Shown: positions 9,987 to 19,143, counted from the first letter of the stretch. The stretch: DNA of 64,000 nucleotides from Chryseobacterium sp. OV279 (GCF_900128945.1 NZ_FQUD01000001.1:248001-312000), one strand, 5' to 3'. Made by a program: numbers and translations. The notes: generated from the letters alone by a model not told the origin.

Positions 9987-11201
9987 ATGGCAAAGGAAAC
10001 GTTTAATCGTAACAAACCACACTTGAACATTGGTACTATTGGTCACGTTGACCATGGTAAAACTACTCTTACAGCTGCAATTTCTGCTGTATTAGCTAGC
10101 AAAGGTCTTGCTGAGAAAAAAGACTTCTCTGCAATTGACTCTGCTCCAGAAGAAAAAGAAAGAGGTATTACTATCAATACTGCTCACATCGAATACGAAA
10201 CTGAAAAAAGACACTATGCTCACGTTGACTGTCCAGGTCACGCGGATTATGTAAAGAACATGGTAACTGGTGCTGCTCAAATGGACGGAGCTATCGTAGT
10301 ATGTGCTGCAACTGACGGTCCTATGCCTCAGACTAGAGAACATATCCTACTTTGTCGTCAGGTAAACGTACCTAGAATCGTTGTTTTCATGAACAAAGTT
10401 GACATGGTAGATGATGCTGAGTTATTAGAGCTTGTTGAAATGGAACTTAGAGACTTATTGTCTACTTACGATTTCGACGGTGATAACTCTCCAGTAATTC
10501 AAGGTTCTGCACTTGGTGCTCTTACAGCTGCTACTGCAGAAGGAGGTGCTAAGACTGATGATCAATGGTTCAAAAGCGTTGAGCAATTAATGGATGCTGT
10601 TGATACTTGGATCGAGCAACCACCAAGAGATACTGATAAGCCTTTCTTGATGCCAATCGAAGACGTATTCTCTATTACAGGTAGAGGTACTGTTGCAACT
10701 GGTAGAATCGAGGCTGGTATTATCAACACAGGTGATCCTGTTGATATCATCGGTATGGGTGAAGAAAAATTAACTTCTACTATTACAGGAGTTGAGATGT
10801 TCAGAAAAATCCTTGACAGAGGTGAAGCTGGAGATAACGTAGGTCTATTGTTGAGAGGTATTGAAAAAACTGACATCAAGAGAGGTATGGTTATCGCTAA
10901 GAAAGATTCTGTTAAGCCACACAAAAAATTCAAAGCATCTGTTTATATCCTTTCTAAGGAAGAAGGTGGACGTCACACTCCATTCCACAACAAGTACCGT
11001 CCTCAGTTCTACGTAAGAACTACTGACGTTACAGGTGAGATCTTCTTACCAGAAGGTGTAGAAATGGTAATGCCTGGTGATAACTTAGAGATCACTGTAG
11101 AATTGTTACAGCCAATCGCTCTTAACGTAGGTCTTAGATTTGCGATCAGAGAAGGAGGTAGAACAGTTGGTTCAGGTCAGGTAACTGAAATCTTAGACTA
11201 A
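9987..11201 (+). CDS. tuf: elongation factor Tu
   Basis: GTPase that delivers aminoacyl-tRNA to the ribosome, 404 residues. G1 is G-H-V-D-H-G-K-T-T near residue 19, G3 is D-C-P-G-H near residue 81, and G4 is N-K-V-D near residue 136; domains 2 and 3 follow and the C-terminus [10 protein letters not shown] is typical. It is about ten residues longer than the E. coli protein, partly through extra Ala/Thr/Gly residues after G-S-A-L-G-A-L near residue 180. It is followed by a strong terminator, then tRNA-Trp, secE and nusG, the order common in Bacteroidetes. Confidence 0.98.
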   Translation: MAKETFNRNKPHLNIGTIGHVDHGKTTLTAAISAVLASKGLAEKKDFSAIDSAPEEKERGITINTAHIEYETEKRHYAHVDCPGHADYVKNMVTGAAQMDGAIVVCAATDGPMPQTREHILLCRQVNVPRIVVFMNKVDMVDDAELLELVEMELRDLLSTYDFDGDNSPVIQGSALGALTAATAEGGAKTDDQWFKSVEQLMDAVDTWIEQPPRDTDKPFLMPIEDVFSITGRGTVATGRIEAGIINTGDPVDIIGMGEEKLTSTITGVEMFRKILDRGEAGDNVGLLLRGIEKTDIKRGMVIAKKDSVKPHKKFKASVYILSKEEGGRHTPFHNKYRPQFYVRTTDVTGEIFLPEGVEMVMPGDNLEITVELLQPIALNVGLRFAIREGGRTVGSGQVTEILD

Positions 11202-11218
11202 TCATCTTAAAATAAATA

Positions 11219-11252
11219 AAGCTTCCGGAAGGAAACTCTCCGGAAGCTTTTT
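11219..11252 (+). terminator. rho-independent terminator of tuf
   Basis: AAGCTTCCGG pairs with CCGGAAGCTT (10 bp, loop of 11 bases), followed by a short T-run. It lies directly before tRNA-Trp, 18 bases after the tuf stop codon. Confidence 0.85.
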
Positions 11253-11256
11253 ATCT

Positions 11257-11327
11257 ACGGGCATCGTCCAATGGTAGGATACCGGTCTCCAAAACCGTTG
11301 ATCAGGGTTCGAATCCTTGTGCCCGTG
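11257..11327 (+). tRNA. tRNA-Trp (anticodon CCA)
   Basis: The acceptor stem ACGGGCA (11257-11263) pairs with TGCCCGT (11320-11326), followed by discriminator G, the base typical of bacterial tRNA-Trp. The D arm is GTCC-loop-GGAT. The anticodon loop CTCCAAA presents CCA. The T arm has the TTCGAAT loop with a CAGGG/CCTTG stem. The 3' CCA is not encoded. The outermost anticodon-stem pair is a C-T mismatch. The gene lies between tuf and secE. Confidence 0.95.
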
Positions 11328-11339
11328 CAAATATTAATT

Positions 11340-11546
11340 ATGAGTTCATTTGTTGATTTTTTAAAAGGTTCTTATAACGAATTCAGACATAAAGTTGAAT
11401 GGCCAAAGTGGGCTGATCTTCAGTCTTCGACTATTGTAGTAACTATAGCTACAGTGATTTTGGCATTGTTTACCTTTGGAGTTGATGAATTGTTTTCAAA
11501 AGCAATCAGCAACATAATTGGAATGCTAATTAACGTGTTCAACTAA
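11340..11546 (+). CDS. secE: preprotein translocase subunit SecE
   Basis: Small subunit of the SecYEG channel, 68 residues. It has the amphipathic N-terminal helix (F-L-K-G-S-Y-N-E-F), the conserved K-V-E-W-P-K motif at about residues 18-23, and one C-terminal transmembrane helix. The start is the ATG at 11340; the open frame extends upstream into the tRNA gene, which cannot be coding. It is followed after 17 bases by nusG, as is usual. Confidence 0.95.
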   Translation: MSSFVDFLKGSYNEFRHKVEWPKWADLQSSTIVVTIATVILALFTFGVDELFSKAISNIIGMLINVFN

Positions 11547-11563
11547 AAAAGTATTTTCCCATA

Positions 11564-12106
11564 ATGAGCGAATTGAAATGGTATGTGCTGAAAGCGATCA
11601 GCGGACAGGAAAATAAAGTGAAAAACTATATTGAGACAGAAATCAAACGTTTAGGGTTTGAGCAGTACGTTACTCAAGTGGTTATTCCTATGGAAAAGGT
11701 TATACAGATTAGAAACGGAAAAAAAGTTCCTAAAGAGAAGCCTTACTATCCTGGATACCTGATGATCGAAGCTGATCTGATGGGTGAAATTCCTCACGCG
11801 ATTAAGAACATTCCGGGAGTAATATCTTTCCTTAGCTTGACGAAAGGAGGTGATCCTGTTCCCATGAGAAAGTCTGAAGTAAACAGAATGTTGGGAAGAA
11901 TGGATGAGCTTTCAGAATTTGCAAGCGATGTTGAGATCCCATTCATTGTAGGTGAAAACGTTAAAGTAATTGACGGACCTTTCAATGGATTCAACGGAAC
12001 TGTTGAGAAGATTCTTGAAGACAAAAAGAAAATCGAAGTTTCTGTATTGATCTTCGGTAGAAAAACTCCAATGGAGTTGAGCTATATGCAGGTAGAAAAA
12101 GTATAA
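11564..12106 (+). CDS. nusG: transcription antitermination factor NusG
   Basis: Processivity factor that binds RNA polymerase, 180 residues. The N-terminal NGN domain (K-W-Y-V-L-K-A-I-S-G-Q-E-N-K-V, then P-K-E-K-P-Y-Y-P-G-Y-L at about residues 56-66) is followed by a C-terminal KOW domain (V-I-D-G-P-F-N-G-F-N-G-T-V near residue 135). It is about the family's usual length. It is co-transcribed with secE and followed by a terminator. Normally rplK comes next, but here a 7 kb island intervenes. Confidence 0.97.
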   Translation: MSELKWYVLKAISGQENKVKNYIETEIKRLGFEQYVTQVVIPMEKVIQIRNGKKVPKEKPYYPGYLMIEADLMGEIPHAIKNIPGVISFLSLTKGGDPVPMRKSEVNRMLGRMDELSEFASDVEIPFIVGENVKVIDGPFNGFNGTVEKILEDKKKIEVSVLIFGRKTPMELSYMQVEKV

Positions 12107-12127
12107 CACATACTTTTAAAATATAGT

Positions 12128-12156
12128 AAGACCGCTTTTTTGAGCGGTCTTTTTTT
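12128..12156 (+). terminator. rho-independent terminator of secE-nusG
   Basis: AAGACCGC pairs with GCGGTCTT around a loop of TTTTTTGA, followed by T5. It sits 21 bases after the nusG stop and separates nusG from the secreted-protein island. Confidence 0.88.
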
Positions 12157-12484
12157 GTGCTTAAACTTTTGGAACTAATTTATTAAAATGCTATATCTTA
12201 ATAGGTGTTCATTGTAAAGTTCGTATAAAAGAGTGTTTGTTTTTATTTAGTTTTCACTGATTTGTGATAAAGTAATAGATTTTTATCGAGATAAAGATTT
12301 ATTTTTTGATTTATTTTCATGTGGCATGCTTCTTGTAAAGTAGTACCCAATTAATCCATAAAGTTTTATCCTTTTAAATGGTATACTGTGCATAGCAGAG
12401 TATAGGAAAGCTGTATGCTTTTTTGAAATGGGAAAGGAAAATGAAATGATGGAAGATTAACAAAACAAACACAATACAAGTTCA
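12157..12484. other. spacer upstream of the QVGINT gene trio
   Basis: About 330 AT-rich bases without a supported gene. I found no clear TAnnTTTG box here. Nothing else recognisable is present. Confidence 0.5.
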
Positions 12485-13102
12485 ATGACTAAAATTATTT
12501 CGATGGTGCTTTTTGCATGCACTGTATTCGTGAGCGCTCAGGTTGGTATAAACACTTCAAAACCTGAAAAAGATCTGACAGTAAACGGAACGATGAAGAC
12601 TTCAGGAATGATCTTCAAAAGTCCTTTAGAAAAATTAGGAGCTGATGAAAATTATACCTTCGTGATCAAGTCTCCGGCTCCGGAAAACAAAATTACGGCT
12701 TACAATGATACTTTTGTACCGAACTCTCCGGCACCCATTAATCTTATTCAGTTTAAAATCACTTGTGATGCTTCAGATAAAGACTGGGTGAATCAGTTTG
12801 ATACCAAGATCAATTCAAACAAATTTCTTGTTGTGATTTCTTCTTTCGGATTTACACAGCCGGTGAGAACCTATTCTGCAGATTGGTTGACCCCGGTACC
12901 GCAGATTTTCGCCTATCCTTCCGGCGGAACATGGAAACTGAAAGCAGATTACCAGGGATTTGCCCCTGATAATTCTTTTCCTACCGGAGAATGGACGCTG
13001 AATTTGCTGGTTTTTGACAAAGCCTATGCAAAAGAACTGAATACGACACAGGATTTAGGAACTTCTACTACTGGTGCTGCTGCAGCTCCATTAATTCAAT
13101 AA
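12485..13102 (+). CDS. exported protein with QVGINT motif, paralogue 1
   Basis: Secreted protein of 205 residues and unknown function. A signal peptide spans about residues 1-18 (ending V-S-A-Q). Immediately after cleavage comes V-G-I-N-T-S-K-P-E-K-D-L-T-V-N-G, a motif seen at the N-terminus of many flavobacterial surface proteins. The remainder looks beta-rich, with the segment G-E-W-T-L-N-L-L-V-F-D-K near the C-terminus. That segment recurs in the next gene (G-T-W-T-L-T-L-N-V-F-E-K), which marks the two as paralogues. No sorting tail or catalytic motif is seen. It is first of three adjacent genes. Confidence 0.8.
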   Translation: MTKIISMVLFACTVFVSAQVGINTSKPEKDLTVNGTMKTSGMIFKSPLEKLGADENYTFVIKSPAPENKITAYNDTFVPNSPAPINLIQFKITCDASDKDWVNQFDTKINSNKFLVVISSFGFTQPVRTYSADWLTPVPQIFAYPSGGTWKLKADYQGFAPDNSFPTGEWTLNLLVFDKAYAKELNTTQDLGTSTTGAAAAPLIQ

Positions 13103-13114
13103 AAACACAACATA

Positions 13115-13762
13115 ATGAAAAAAATCACCACATTATTCCTTTTAGCAGGTTCTTTTTTAGGACTTCATGCACAAGTGGGTATTAATACTGCTAATCCTCA
13201 GGGAACTTTGGATGTAGCCGGAGAAACTCTGGTGGAATCTTATCTTGTAGACACTGTCAACTCACCGGCAAGGGGAAATTATTTTCTTTTGACCCGTTCA
13301 AAAGATACTTCTCCGGTAGGGAAAATTAAGATGCTGGATATTTCGCTTCGTAATGTAGCACCGGTAAATACCTACAATGTTATTCTGAAAAATGTAAGCC
13401 AGGATGAAGTTATTAATCTGAACACAGGTTTGGAAACCGGCAAATATGTAGTGGCCATCACTGGCGCTGTATTTTCCAATGCCGTTTCGGCTGTGAATAC
13501 TTCTACAAGTCCTAAGTCTTTCGGGGCTTATTCTACGGAAGTAACGCAGGTGACAAGTGGAGGAAAAACCTATCATGCGATCAATTTAAGCTTTAAAGGT
13601 GCAGGTACAGTATCTTCTACAAACGGAACATGGACGCTTACATTGAACGTCTTTGAAAAGTCTCTGGTAAAAGAATGGGGAACATTCACCGGATCTGTTT
13701 CTGCTTCGGCTTCACCGATTTATTCAGGAGTTTCAACTAACACGCCTTTAGGGCTTCAATAA
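13115..13762 (+). CDS. exported protein with QVGINT motif, paralogue 2
   Basis: Secreted protein of 215 residues and unknown function. The signal peptide ends near L-H-A-Q and is followed by V-G-I-N-T-A-N-P-Q-G-T-L-D-V-A-G. The segment G-T-W-T-L-T-L-N-V-F-E-K near residue 178 matches paralogue 1. It begins 12 bases after the previous stop and its own stop overlaps the next start by one base (TAATG), so the three genes are co-translated from one message. There is no sorting tail. Confidence 0.8.
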   Translation: MKKITTLFLLAGSFLGLHAQVGINTANPQGTLDVAGETLVESYLVDTVNSPARGNYFLLTRSKDTSPVGKIKMLDISLRNVAPVNTYNVILKNVSQDEVINLNTGLETGKYVVAITGAVFSNAVSAVNTSTSPKSFGAYSTEVTQVTSGGKTYHAINLSFKGAGTVSSTNGTWTLTLNVFEKSLVKEWGTFTGSVSASASPIYSGVSTNTPLGLQ

Positions 13763-14439
13763 TGATGATCATGGAAAAAAGAATTTATATTATAGTGATA
13801 CTGTTTCTGGGAATTTTTATGAATGCCCAGTCCGGAAGAGTAGGGATTAAAACCACGGATCCGAAAGAAACACTGGATGTGAACGGTCAAACTTATACAA
13901 ACACTCTGTATCTTAGAAGTCCGGGAGAACCTACAATGACCGGAGGGAGTTTTCTGGCGACTTCCGAAAATTCACTTCAGTTGTATGATCCTACTTTGGA
14001 AAGCAGCGGACTGTTTAATTATCTTAAACTTTCTCTTACAGGAATTTCTGGAGCTGGAATTTCGGACTATGATACCAAAATTGATGCAGATAAGTTCCTT
14101 GTCGTAGTTCACAATTACTCATTTAAAATGAATGATGGAACCACCAACGTAGCTCTTGACTATGGGGACAACGGGACCAATGATAACAGGCAGGGATCTC
14201 CTGATGTGACGGCATTCAAAAGCAAAGGAACATGGCACATCAGAGCAAGGTTTACAGACAGCAAGCTTATTGCTCTTACCTCTGCCAATCCGGCAAGAAC
14301 TTACAATAATTTTACCATAGATCTTTATCTGATGGCATACAAAAGGCTGATCACAAAACAGAACATCACCGATATCACGACCGATCTTGGAGGAACAAAC
14401 GGTTCTGCACGTACAGTGAATAAGCCTTCAGGATTTTAA
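13762..14439 (+). CDS. exported protein with VGIKT motif, paralogue 3
   Basis: Secreted protein of 225 residues and unknown function. The signal peptide ends near M-N-A-Q, then comes a variant motif R-V-G-I-K-T-T-D-P-K-E-T-L-D-V-N-G. The middle D-Y-D-T-K-I-D-A-D-K-F-L-V-V-V aligns with the Q-F-D-T-K-I-N-S-N-K-F-L-V-V-I of paralogue 1. The start used overlaps the previous stop; an in-frame ATG at 13771 gives a more usual signal peptide beginning M-E-K-R and is equally possible. It is last of the trio and followed by a terminator. Confidence 0.78.
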   Translation: MMIMEKRIYIIVILFLGIFMNAQSGRVGIKTTDPKETLDVNGQTYTNTLYLRSPGEPTMTGGSFLATSENSLQLYDPTLESSGLFNYLKLSLTGISGAGISDYDTKIDADKFLVVVHNYSFKMNDGTTNVALDYGDNGTNDNRQGSPDVTAFKSKGTWHIRARFTDSKLIALTSANPARTYNNFTIDLYLMAYKRLITKQNITDITTDLGGTNGSARTVNKPSGF

Positions 14440-14468
14440 TCGGAAGATTAATATTTGAACAATATAGT

Positions 14469-14497
14469 AAGCCATATCTGAGGATGTGGCTTTTTTA
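14469..14497 (+). terminator. terminator of the QVGINT trio
   Basis: AAGCCATATC pairs with GATGTGGCTT (one G-T pair) around a TGAG loop, followed by TTTT. It lies 29 bases after the last stop. Confidence 0.78.
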
Positions 14498-14586
14498 GTG
14501 CTATAAATCTGTTGTAATAATGAGACAAAAAGTAAGGAGACTGATCTACTGTGGGGAATATTCAAAATAGGTATGCTGCGTCTGAA

Positions 14587-16449
14587 TTAATCCTTTATAA
14601 ATTTTTTCTGTATTATATTTTGAGCTTTATCTGTTGCTTTCAGCAGATAAACTCCTTTAGGCAGCGCTGAAACATCTGCATATTTTCCGTTCAGATTATT
14701 CTTTAACAGTTTTCCGTCCAAAGTGTAAATCTCTATATCAGATACTTCTTCTGTGAAAAATAGAGTGTTTTTTACCGGATTTGGATAGATACTTAAATTA
14801 CTTTTTTTCACCTCAGAAGTGGCAAGTACATTACATTCCGGATTGTAGGTGTCATTCGTAATGGTCCAGTTTTTAAAATTAGTCAGATTGTTTCTTGCTG
14901 TTAATGCCTGAGGGGTAGAGTACACCAGGCCGGATGCGCCTAAGGACATGTTGTTAGGACTGGAAATACTGTTAGCCCAGCCCTGTAATGTCGAATTATA
15001 ATGATTACATGATAAACCGGAGGAATCCAGCATAGCATTCATTTGCGTAACAGCGTATAAATTCCAGGTTCCCAAATCCTGATTGAATGCAGTGGCGTTT
15101 TTAAACATCGTACGCATATCCTTTACGGCTGAAGTATCCCAGGTGCCAATAGGTTGGTTGAAAATCGGATTGTCGCTGAACATAGCATACATATTGGTTA
15201 CATTTGAGGTGTTCCAGTTTCCTATAGGCTGATTAAAAAGCAGGGCTCGGGTAAACATGTTGCTCATGTTGGTAACCATTGACGTATTCCAGTTTCCAAT
15301 AGGCTGATTGAATTTTTCTGCTTCTGCAAACATATCAAGCATATTGGTGACATTTGAGGTGTCCCAGCCGGCAACAGGCTGATCAAAGGCTCTGGTTTCC
15401 CTGAAGACCCCGGACATGTCGGTAACCATGGATGTGTCCCAGTTTCCGATAGGTTGATTAAATTTATATGCATTCGTAAACAGCGATTTCATATTAGTAA
15501 CACTGGATGTATTCCAGTTGGCTAAAGGCTGGTTGAACATCTGCGTGGAATTGAACATATATGAAATATCGGTCACCTTTGAAATGTCCCAGTTTTCAAT
15601 AGGCTGATTGAAGATCATGGCATCAGAAAACATAATGTTCATATTGGTAACTTTTGAAGTATCCCAGTTGGCAAGAGGCTGATTAAACTGATAGGTAAAT
15701 CCAAAGGTTCCCTGCATATTGGTTACATTCGAGGTATTCCAGATTCCTACAGGCTGATTAAATTGGGTAGCGCCATAAAACAGTAAAGAAATATCCGTAA
15801 CATTGGAGATGTTCCAGCTGCTTACAGGCTGGTTGAATAATGTGGCATTGTAAAAACAGGAGCTCAAATTGGTCACATGGGAGACATCCCAATCACTGAA
15901 AGAAGAATTGCCAAGCAGCTTATAACATCCGGCAAACATCCCTGCCATATTAGTGACAAGGTCTAAAAAAGGAATATCAGTAGCGGTGACATCCATTTCT
16001 GTGCAGTAATTAAACGCGCCTTCCATACTGGACCATTTAATGTTTCCCCACTGTACAACTTCGGTAATTTTGTGAATGTCTCCGCGTACAGTCACGGTGG
16101 GTATGAAAAAGCAGATGCGGTGAAAATTCCCATTGTCTGAGCTTACCTTTAAAGTATAGGTAGCATTATTGGCTACAGGGTTGAGAGGAGCTCCGAAGTC
16201 GATGAGGAGAGGCATTCCCAGAACGGTTGTTACATTCGTTAATGTTGCATTGTGGGCAGGATATCCAACTTCTTCCCAGTAAATTTTATAATCTGTTCCT
16301 ACTCCGGGAAAGTAAATCTGAGTAGAGGTACTTTGTGTAGGAATAAAGCCGGTATTACTGGGCTTCCATACGGTGATAAAATCATTTTGTGCTTTGATAC
16401 TAAAACAAAACAGTAGAAAAATACTCAGAAGTAAATATTTCAGTTTCAT
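14587..16449 (-). CDS. BspA-type (DUF285) repeat surface protein with T9SS sorting tail
   Basis: Secreted protein of 620 residues. The signal peptide ends near I-K-A-Q. Residues of about 205-480 hold a tandem array of units of about 25 residues of the form F-N-Q-P-(I/L/V)-x-x-W-(N/D)-(T/I)-S-x-V-T-(N/D)-M-x-x-(M/L)-F. Ten begin F-N-Q-P or F-D-Q-P and an eleventh, degenerate one begins F-N-Q-D. This is the DUF285/BspA-like lipoprotein-repeat pattern described in surface proteins. The C-terminus from about residue 545 is a Por-type sorting tail (S-I-Y-P-N-P-V-K-N, then L-P-K-G-V-Y-L-L-K-A). It is probably exported by type IX secretion; ligand unknown. It is a single gene on the minus strand within the island. 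Confidence 0.88.
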   Translation of the reverse strand: MKLKYLLLSIFLLFCFSIKAQNDFITVWKPSNTGFIPTQSTSTQIYFPGVGTDYKIYWEEVGYPAHNATLTNVTTVLGMPLLIDFGAPLNPVANNATYTLKVSSDNGNFHRICFFIPTVTVRGDIHKITEVVQWGNIKWSSMEGAFNYCTEMDVTATDIPFLDLVTNMAGMFAGCYKLLGNSSFSDWDVSHVTNLSSCFYNATLFNQPVSSWNISNVTDISLLFYGATQFNQPVGIWNTSNVTNMQGTFGFTYQFNQPLANWDTSKVTNMNIMFSDAMIFNQPIENWDISKVTDISYMFNSTQMFNQPLANWNTSSVTNMKSLFTNAYKFNQPIGNWDTSMVTDMSGVFRETRAFDQPVAGWDTSNVTNMLDMFAEAEKFNQPIGNWNTSMVTNMSNMFTRALLFNQPIGNWNTSNVTNMYAMFSDNPIFNQPIGTWDTSAVKDMRTMFKNATAFNQDLGTWNLYAVTQMNAMLDSSGLSCNHYNSTLQGWANSISSPNNMSLGASGLVYSTPQALTARNNLTNFKNWTITNDTYNPECNVLATSEVKKSNLSIYPNPVKNTLFFTEEVSDIEIYTLDGKLLKNNLNGKYADVSALPKGVYLLKATDKAQNIIQKKFIKD

Positions 16450-16677
16450 AGATTTCGTTTTTTGTAAATGTAGAAAAAAAATGATAATGATCTAAGCTAC
16501 AGATACTAGTGCTCAAATTCATCATTTTCGGTATATACTCAATAAGGAAACAGAAATTTTCCATGAGCTTTGAATGAAGGATTAAATTTTCTTAAAACAG
16601 CCTCCGGGATATTTATAATTAAAAAATATTAATTATTTTTAATGAAGTAAACTAAACCAAAAACTAAAATTAATAAC

Positions 16678-17430
16678 ATGAAGAAAATTTTTCTTTTGAC
16701 ATTCTTGTCATGCATGGCTTTTAACAAAGCTCAAAGTTGGTCATTAACGGGTAATTCAGCTACAGATCCTGCCACAAACTTTATCGGTACAACGGATAAT
16801 AAAGATTTAGTCTTTAAGACTAATAATGCTGAACGGCTTAGAATCGGTGATGGCAGAATGTTTTTCAAGACCAATACGGTAGATGGAGATGGGATCGACA
16901 TCATTGATGAAACCCAAAACAGGAACAGTGGAACAGACGTGGTGTGGATTAAAAGTGTTCATCCGCAGGCTAATGATGTTGGGCTTTTATCCATATCTAC
17001 TGCAAACTGGCAATATCCCATATTTTCAGCAAGAGAAAACGGGAAAATTTTGATGGGAGTTAATGCTTACAATTCTTCTCTGGCCTCTTGCTCAGACTGT
17101 AACAGCTACAGACTGTTTGTGAAAGATGGAATTAAAACTGAAAAAATTAAAGTTGAATTTGCTAATGTTCATGGCTGGGCAGATTATGTATTTAGTGACA
17201 GCTATAAATTGCTGCCTCTAAATGAAGTGAAGAAATTTATAACTTTAAATAAGCACCTTCCTGAAGTACCTTCAGCAGAAGAAGTGGTAAAAAACGGCGT
17301 TGAATTAAAAGAAATGAATGTTCTTTTGTTGAAAAAAATAGAAGAGCTGACATTACATTTGATTGATTTAAATGAAAAGGTAGAAAAGCAAAACGAAAAA
17401 ATACAACAATTAGAAAAAAATAAATTATGA
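16678..17430 (+). CDS. exported protein with C-terminal coiled coil
   Basis: Secreted protein of 250 residues. The signal peptide ends near N-K-A-Q. The N-terminal part is beta-rich (T-N-N-A-E-R-L-R-I-G-D-G-R-M, as in tail-fibre-like repeats). From about residue 175 comes the segment L-N-E-V-K-K-F-I-T-L-N-K-H-L-P-E-V-P-S-A followed by a heptad-like coiled coil to the end (M-N-V-L-L-L-K-K-I-E-E-L). This arrangement is very common in flavobacterial secreted proteins and recalls the tail-spike endosialidase chaperone region without its catalytic part. The stop overlaps the next start (ATGA), coupling it to the metalloprotease. Confidence 0.8.
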   Translation: MKKIFLLTFLSCMAFNKAQSWSLTGNSATDPATNFIGTTDNKDLVFKTNNAERLRIGDGRMFFKTNTVDGDGIDIIDETQNRNSGTDVVWIKSVHPQANDVGLLSISTANWQYPIFSARENGKILMGVNAYNSSLASCSDCNSYRLFVKDGIKTEKIKVEFANVHGWADYVFSDSYKLLPLNEVKKFITLNKHLPEVPSAEEVVKNGVELKEMNVLLLKKIEELTLHLIDLNEKVEKQNEKIQQLEKNKL

Positions 17431-19034
17431 AAAAAGTTCTCTTTTTCTTAATTGTATGCAATGTATTCGTTACTTTCAAATCACAGACCGACACTCAGTC
17501 AAGAGCTTGTATAATAGATACCAGCAAGAAGAATTCTACCGGCGAATTACAAAAAAACAGTCCGAATTGCGGGAATACGTCATTGTACTACAATCAGAAT
17601 GGTCACAATAATCCTAAATACACCCCACAGCTAAGTGATGATGTGATCTATGTGAAATTAAATTTTATTTTTCCTACCAAACCGGACGGGACAGGTAATT
17701 TTGAACAGAATAATCCTGAACATACTGCATTTCTCAACAGTCTTGTAGATATGATCAACTATCGGCTTGCCAATCTGGGAAATCCGGTAAACGGATGTGA
17801 AAATTCTACCCAGCAGATCTCCGATACCAAAATGAGAGTCATCGTCAATAAAATCTGGAAAGTAGACCCGGCATGGGATTATCTCATAACAGGTTTTAAC
17901 CCGGCCAACAATGATCCTTATGATCATAACAGTATTTTAATACCGGGATCTACCTATTACTATTCGTATTATGATAACGATCCGAGCATTCCTCCCGGAA
18001 TCAACATTACATTTGCCAATAACGGGCAGATCTATTCTGAATTCCAAAACGGGAACTATACTCAGGTGCCTTTAGGCTGGGCTGCTTCAGAGTTTCCATC
18101 TTATTATCAGTTTGATACAAAATTGAGACAGTCCTGGCCGGATATTTACAACGGTTTTCTCCACAGGAAACATAATGCTGTAGGTAACCCTGTTTTCGGT
18201 AGCCCTACCTGGGAAACTGTCAAGCAGTGGTATTATTCTGATTTGGGAGCGAGAGCAATGGTTCATGAATTAGGACACAATCTTGGGTTGTATCATCATG
18301 ACTGCGGTTCAAATCTTATGAGCTATTCTGCGGGGAATCACGATTATCTGAGTATTGAAGATGTTTCATTGATGTTTCAGACGGCATCCATAACCAATGT
18401 AAGACAGTATTTTACAGAAAACTCATTTAAAAATACCTCTTTAAATGTAAATTCTAATGAGCTGTGGGATATCAACTTCAGGAATTATTCAAATGTTAAA
18501 ATCGATAATAATTCAAGTTTAAAGACCACCTGTAAATTAATAATGGCTCCTCAAAGCAGAGTAATTGTTAAGAACGGAAGTAATTTTATCATTGAAGGCG
18601 CGGATGTGAGATCGGCCAATGATTCTTCCTGGAATGGAATAAAAATAGAAGGAGATGGCTACTGTTTAATTTTACCGGATACAAAAGTAGACAACGGATA
18701 TTTTTATGCCTATACCGATAATTCAGTTTTAGCTACCAGTAAAAATATAGTGGAAAAGCAGGTGATGAAAACGGAAGCGAAGATGAAAGGAGAAATAAAA
18801 CAAGCTGCTTCGGATTCATTTAAAATTTATCCTAATCCTACAGGTGATTTTATCAATATCCAGACGGGTGATGAAGTGGTGTCGGTTTCAATCTATAACG
18901 CTTCCGGGCAGAGAATCATAAACCTTGAAGGAAAAGCTAAAAAAATAGATGTACAGTCTATTCCGTCAGGAATGTATTTATTGGAAATCAAAACCAAAAA
19001 TAAAGTGGTCACCGAAAAGTTTATCAAAAAATAA
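17427..19034 (+). CDS. secreted zinc metalloprotease with T9SS sorting tail
   Basis: Probable exported zinc endopeptidase of 535 residues. The signal peptide ends near F-K-S-Q. The zinc site H-E-L-G-H-N-L-G-L-Y-H-H begins at residue 280 (metzincin HExxHxxGxxH) and a Met-turn candidate L-M-S-Y lies about 17 residues later. A C-terminal Por-type sorting tail starts near residue 470 (F-K-I-Y-P-N-P-T-G-D, then I-P-S-G-M-Y-L-L-E-I-K, ending K-F-I-K-K). The domain between residues 330 and 460 is beta-rich. Its start overlaps the coiled-coil gene by 4 bases. Substrate unknown; the metzincin assignment is firm, the exact peptidase family is not. Confidence 0.88.
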   Translation: MKKVLFFLIVCNVFVTFKSQTDTQSRACIIDTSKKNSTGELQKNSPNCGNTSLYYNQNGHNNPKYTPQLSDDVIYVKLNFIFPTKPDGTGNFEQNNPEHTAFLNSLVDMINYRLANLGNPVNGCENSTQQISDTKMRVIVNKIWKVDPAWDYLITGFNPANNDPYDHNSILIPGSTYYYSYYDNDPSIPPGINITFANNGQIYSEFQNGNYTQVPLGWAASEFPSYYQFDTKLRQSWPDIYNGFLHRKHNAVGNPVFGSPTWETVKQWYYSDLGARAMVHELGHNLGLYHHDCGSNLMSYSAGNHDYLSIEDVSLMFQTASITNVRQYFTENSFKNTSLNVNSNELWDINFRNYSNVKIDNNSSLKTTCKLIMAPQSRVIVKNGSNFIIEGADVRSANDSSWNGIKIEGDGYCLILPDTKVDNGYFYAYTDNSVLATSKNIVEKQVMKTEAKMKGEIKQAASDSFKIYPNPTGDFINIQTGDEVVSVSIYNASGQRIINLEGKAKKIDVQSIPSGMYLLEIKTKNKVVTEKFIKK

Positions 19035-19067
19035 TAATCAAGTAAAATTAATTATTCATAACAAGTT

Positions 19068-19101
19068 AATTACTGTTCAGAAATGAGCAGTAATTTTTTT
19101 T
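19068..19101 (+). terminator. terminator of the metalloprotease operon
   Basis: AATTACTGTTC pairs with GAGCAGTAATT (one G-T pair) around a 6-base loop, followed by T6 or more. It insulates the secreted-protein island from the ribosomal protein operon. Confidence 0.85.
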
Positions 19102-19143
19102 TCTGCATATTTGACTTTTATTCATGTATTTAGAGAATTATTA

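Noticed and set aside
10092..10933. Antisense frames over tuf
   Set aside because: They are overlapped entirely by a highly conserved gene and have no start or family support.
11271..11339. Longer secE frame beginning inside tRNA-Trp
   Set aside because: The extension overlaps the tRNA gene; the ATG at 11340 gives a normal 68-residue SecE.
15264..15473. Plausible-looking 69-residue frame inside the BspA repeat gene
   Set aside because: It is an alternative-frame reading of the repeated DNA on the same strand; the main frame carries the recognised motif and a signal peptide.
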